This document shows positions 61,174 to 64,000 of a stretch of 64,000 nucleotides of DNA, piece by piece; positions within the stretch are counted from its first letter, which is position 1; every line of letters begins with the position of its first letter. Location of the stretch: NCBI GenBank assembly GCA_963824095.1, contig CAWGNS010000007.1, positions 124,001 to 188,000 on the forward strand, given 5' to 3'. The notes under the pieces were generated by a model. The model did not search any database. It had not been told where the DNA came from and worked only from the letters and a program-made list of their open reading frames with translations. Origin of the DNA: JBBDWJ01 sp963824095 (lineage in GTDB: Bacteria > Acidobacteriota > Terriglobia > Bryobacterales > UBA6623). Position numbers and translations under genes: made by a program.

Positions 61174-62574
61174 TCAAACGCGGACGATGGGAAACTGCAT
61201 GGCTTCAGCGAAGGTTTCCAGCGATTGGCTGCAGTCCCCGCGGCCGATGGCGACGTGATGCGATGGCCCCTGCTGGCACCACGCTTCCATGAATTCGTGG
61301 ATAGGCCGCGCCACTTTCACGCGGCAGTTAGGATTGCCGATCTGCAGGGTGGGCCCGGGGATGACCTCCGCCACCGAATAAATCAGCTTGAAGGTCTCAC
61401 CCGCGCCGAACTGTGTCAGATTGAGCAGCGTGACGGGGCCGGTGCGGACTTCAAAGTCGATCCCCAGGCCATGGCCGGACTTACCGTGGTGCACATCCAA
61501 ATGGGTCAGGCGCGGCCGTGAGGCAGCCATCGCTGTGTTGCTCGGCCCGTCGTGACCCATCAGGATGAAATCGTCGTCGAAATCCATCGAGAAGAACTCC
61601 GCGAACATGCCGGCGCCACCCAACAGATCGAGAATCTTCATGGCCAGCGCGGACTTCACATCGCCTTCGGTGACGCCGGGGCGGCCGAGAGCGGTCAGGC
61701 GCGAGACCGCCAGGCCCGATTGCGACCGCAATTGAGTGGTCAACGCCCGTTCTCCCCACCAGTAAAAGCCAAAGGCGTCGAGATCGTACTTGTGAATGAT
61801 CTCGTCAAACGCGATTGCTGTCTGCGCACTGAAACGGAGGTGTTCGTTGGTTACCGAGTCATCCACCTGATACACCTCGCGGAGCTCGGCGTACATCGCC
61901 GCCAGCCGCTCCTCGGTGACCCGGTGATAGGCGTTCTCAATCTCCTCCACCTCCGGGCGTACGAGCATGTTCCCGGTTGCCCGCATCAGGCGATGTTCGT
62001 CAATGGGCATATCGCCCATGTGGGTATAGGTTTGCCCAATCAATCCCGCATTCATGCGCTGAAAGGCCGCGGCGGCGGCGGCGCCGTCGAAATCGCTGCG
62101 CAGTTCAGCTTGCAGCCTGGCGTCGCCGAAGGCGCCGGTTCGGACCTTGAACTGTTTCCCCATGCCGGTGAGGGTACCGGCGAATTCCGGAACGCAGCAA
62201 ACGCCCTCATGGAACAGGTATGTGGAGGTGTCTGCGGTAGCGTAGTCGTAACTGCGGTCGGGATGCGCATTGAGGATGCGAACCGGAACATGCAGCCCCC
62301 GCACCGCCGGCAGCATGTTCATGGCCGGCGTATAGCCGAGTGGAAAAACGAATACGATGTCCACCTCTTGTTGGCGGAACATCTCTCCCGCCTGGGCGGA
62401 CTTTTCCGGAGAGTCGGTTACGTCGGCCGTCAGCACCTCCCCCCACTCCTCCATCCTGGCGCGCAGGGCGCCCAGCATCTGCCCGGTACTTAGGTGCAGG
62501 TCGGGAAACTGGTCCCAGTAGTAGTGGTGCGCAGTGGGAAGCAATCCGGCCTTCGCGCGAGCCTTGGCTCTCAT
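61174..62574 (-). CDS. L-arabinose/L-fucose isomerase-family protein
   Basis: 466 residues, no signal, cytoplasmic. AraA/FucI-type fold: YYWDQFPDLHLSTGQMLGAL at the N-terminus, QEVDIVFVFPLGYTPAMNML, VRPEVEEIENAYHRVTEERL, HKYDLDAFGFYWWGERALTT, GDVKSALAMKILDLLGGAGM, FFSMDFDDDFILMGHDGPSN and HHGKSGHGLGIDFEVRTGPV, with acids and His that bind the Mn ion of these isomerases. AraA proteins are about 500 residues and share the MGHDGP segment. It converts an aldose to the matching ketose, plausibly a rhamnose-, fucose- or arabinose-type sugar released by the neighbouring hydrolases. A candidate operator is 60 bp upstream. Confidence 0.82.
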   Translation of the reverse strand: MRAKARAKAGLLPTAHHYYWDQFPDLHLSTGQMLGALRARMEEWGEVLTADVTDSPEKSAQAGEMFRQQEVDIVFVFPLGYTPAMNMLPAVRGLHVPVRILNAHPDRSYDYATADTSTYLFHEGVCCVPEFAGTLTGMGKQFKVRTGAFGDARLQAELRSDFDGAAAAAAFQRMNAGLIGQTYTHMGDMPIDEHRLMRATGNMLVRPEVEEIENAYHRVTEERLAAMYAELREVYQVDDSVTNEHLRFSAQTAIAFDEIIHKYDLDAFGFYWWGERALTTQLRSQSGLAVSRLTALGRPGVTEGDVKSALAMKILDLLGGAGMFAEFFSMDFDDDFILMGHDGPSNTAMAASRPRLTHLDVHHGKSGHGLGIDFEVRTGPVTLLNLTQFGAGETFKLIYSVAEVIPGPTLQIGNPNCRVKVARPIHEFMEAWCQQGPSHHVAIGRGDCSQSLETFAEAMQFPIVRV

Positions 62575-62633
62575 GACGCCAGTTTGCCCTCATCCGGTAA
62601 CACAAGGCGAACGGGAATATCGCGGCGGTGAAT

Positions 62634-62650
62634 GTTGTGCTGTGCGCAAC
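62634..62650. promoter_or_regulatory. Candidate operator 3 (isomerase promoter)
   Basis: GTTGTGC-TGT-GCGCAAC, 6 of 7 positions symmetrical. It lies in the 81-bp gap between the end of the partial GH106-like gene and the isomerase start, 60 bp upstream of the latter. Confidence 0.55.
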
Positions 62651-62655
62651 GACCT

Positions 62656-64000
62656 TTAGGGCGCGCTGACGGTTCGGTAGTAGACCAGGTGGACCGGCCC
62701 GAGCAATCCCGAGCGGGAGGGCTCGCGGACATAGTCCCACTCGTCGCCAGCCGGAAAACGGGTTCCGTAGCGCACGGACACCTTCGAGTAGTCGATCGGT
62801 CCAAGTCCCAGCACTTTGTTGATGAGCAGGTTGGTGACGTCGATGCCGACGCGGTTGACGCCGGGCCGCAGCAGGCGCGTGATGTCTAGGGTATACGGAC
62901 GCATCCAGGCCACCCCGGCGGACTCGCCATTCCAGAAGACCTCGGCTGTCTCGTGGACCCGCCCCAAGTCCAGCAGGCAACCGAGTTCCCCGGTGTCAGG
63001 CAATTCAATCTCCGCTTCGTAGCGCGCACGCCCGGAGAAAAAGCGGGCCGCCGGGATCTCGGTCCAGGAACGCAGTTCGCGCAGCCGGACGGGCTCGAGG
63101 GAGTCTTCCGCGAAAGTGAGCCGCCATTCAGGCGCCAGCAGACGCGGCGAGGGCAGGCCCTCGACGAGGATGCGCCGGCGCCCGGCTGCGGTGTCCACGA
63201 AGTAAGCGCCGTTCTCACTCACGCGGCTGATCCAGCCGTCCCCGGCAGCTTCAATCGAAGGCAGGTTGGTGCTGGAGATCGACGACCCGGCGTCGCCTTT
63301 GGTGAACACCAGGATGCGGGATTCCAGCGGTCCCAGGCGGATGCGCATGCGCGTGCCCGACGGCACATGCCGGTATACCTTTTCGACGGAGGTCCTGCCC
63401 GTCCGGGCGTCCCAGCGTTGCGGTATCGCCTGCCCCACGCGGAAGGTCGCTTCCAGGTCTGCGGGCGCTTCGCCTGTATTCGCCAGGAAATAGAAATCCG
63501 TCTGCCCGTCCCGGCGGTGGACGAAGCTGACGTGCTCATTGGCTTCGGTAAAGGTTACGTCAGGCTGGCGCAGACGCAGCGCGGCCAGCAGAGTCGATTT
63601 CTCGTCGTGGCAGAAGACCGCTTTCCCTTTTCCTAAGGTGTTCACGCGCAGTGCGGTGCCGGAGGGAATCGGGCCGAAGATCTCGGCCGCCAGTTTCCTC
63701 ACCCGCGTCCGATCGCGCTCGCGATGGTTCATGCCATACGACGTCTCAGGTAGGCGGCGGGTGGCGATGGCGATGCCGCCCTGCTCCACAAAACTCTTGA
63801 TCTTCTCGAGCGATAGGGCATCTATACCGGTAAGGTTGGGCAGCACCAGAATGCTGTAGTCGCCGTCCCCTTGACGCAATCTGCCGCCCTCCACACGCGT
63901 GCCGTCGTTGAAGGCGAATGTGTCCACGCCGTCAAAGGAGTACCCGTTGGTGACGATGGTCTTGACGACATTGGCTTCGTAGTGGAGCGCATTGTGCAGA
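62656..64000 (-). CDS. GH106-like glycoside hydrolase, C-terminal part (5' end outside window)
   Basis: The frame is open to the right edge of the window (about 448 residues visible). The far end reads VVKTIVTNGYSFDGVDTFAF, matching STIVTNGYNFDGINSDG in the gene at 49368-52025. Then comes a glutamine-amidotransferase-like segment (YSILVLPNLTGIDALSLEKIKSFVEQGG), a beta domain and the final jelly-roll (CLLDLGRVHETAEVFWNGES, VTNLLINKVLGLGPIDYS). The catalytic N-domain is outside. It reads toward the isomerase with an 81-bp gap containing operator 3, so the two may be partly cotranscribed. Confidence 0.8.
   Translation of the reverse strand, partial: LHNALHYEANVVKTIVTNGYSFDGVDTFAFNDGTRVEGGRLRQGDGDYSILVLPNLTGIDALSLEKIKSFVEQGGIAIATRRLPETSYGMNHRERDRTRVRKLAAEIFGPIPSGTALRVNTLGKGKAVFCHDEKSTLLAALRLRQPDVTFTEANEHVSFVHRRDGQTDFYFLANTGEAPADLEATFRVGQAIPQRWDARTGRTSVEKVYRHVPSGTRMRIRLGPLESRILVFTKGDAGSSISSTNLPSIEAAGDGWISRVSENGAYFVDTAAGRRRILVEGLPSPRLLAPEWRLTFAEDSLEPVRLRELRSWTEIPAARFFSGRARYEAEIELPDTGELGCLLDLGRVHETAEVFWNGESAGVAWMRPYTLDITRLLRPGVNRVGIDVTNLLINKVLGLGPIDYSKVSVRYGTRFPAGDEWDYVREPSRSGLLGPVHLVYYRTVSAP

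Overview
The window is GC-rich DNA that looks like a chromosome of an acidobacterium of the Bryobacterales / 'Solibacter' type. The evidence is a secreted protein with the Solibacter-type C-terminal domain (TIGR03437-like), two large Oar-like TonB-dependent receptors with an N-terminal carboxypeptidase-regulatory domain and no SusD partner, many Tat-exported periplasmic enzymes (sulfatases, Gfo/Idh/MocA oxidoreductases, amidohydrolase), and a regulator with the N-terminal DNA-binding-like domain that is common in that group. Assignment to the phylum is inference; no rRNA or tRNA gene is visible.

Layout. 1-5.5 kb: end of an unrecognised gene, an NhaR-type LysR regulator, a decayed response-regulator gene, a likely operon of a small ORF, a bacterial eRF1-like (baeRF) protein and a receiver-domain protein, then repeat-rich debris (dockerin tail, RAYT transposase start) and a VOC protein. 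5.5-11.1 kb: two paralogous exported alpha/beta hydrolases on opposite strands, separated by a MITE-like element with perfect 22-bp terminal inverted repeats and a GYD-domain protein. 11.5-14 kb: an arsenic resistance locus (acr3 divergent from arsR-arsC). 14-20.3 kb: SnoaL-like secreted protein, BACON/IPT/TIGR03437 secreted protein, group II intron RT remnant, cupin, an orphan recombinase-domain protein and a truncated gene. 20.5-34.2 kb: a first glycan locus with two sulfatases, a TonB receptor, a membrane-spanning DNA-binding/lectin-like regulator, a PmoA-like lipoprotein, two Tat oxidoreductases and an amidohydrolase. 34.8-45 kb: housekeeping and regulatory genes (FhlA-like sigma-54 activator, two ECF sigma factors, EamA transporter, metallophosphoesterase, HEAT-repeat sulfatase, serine recombinase). 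45.5-64 kb: a second glycan locus.

The second glycan locus is the most coherent system. On the minus strand, one TonB receptor is followed by three GH106-like alpha-L-rhamnosidase-family enzymes and a sugar-lactonase-like amidohydrolase with gaps of 2 to 116 bp. Just upstream sit a regulator that fuses an IclR-type winged helix to a LacI-like sugar-binding domain, a divergent APC permease, an AraA/FucI-type sugar isomerase and a fourth GH106-like gene running off the window. Three 17-bp near-palindromes of the form GTTGnGC-N3-GCnCAAC (the receptor copy is GTAC on its right arm) lie in the three gaps upstream of the receptor operon, between the regulator and the permease, and upstream of the isomerase. 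I propose these as the regulator's operators, so the region would be a self-contained, co-regulated rhamnoside-utilisation regulon.

The gaps carry many traces of small mobile DNA: RAYT remnants, REP-like inverted pairs containing GGTGACTGTCCC, and the MITE. Several long ORFs opposite real genes are GC-driven shadows and are left out.
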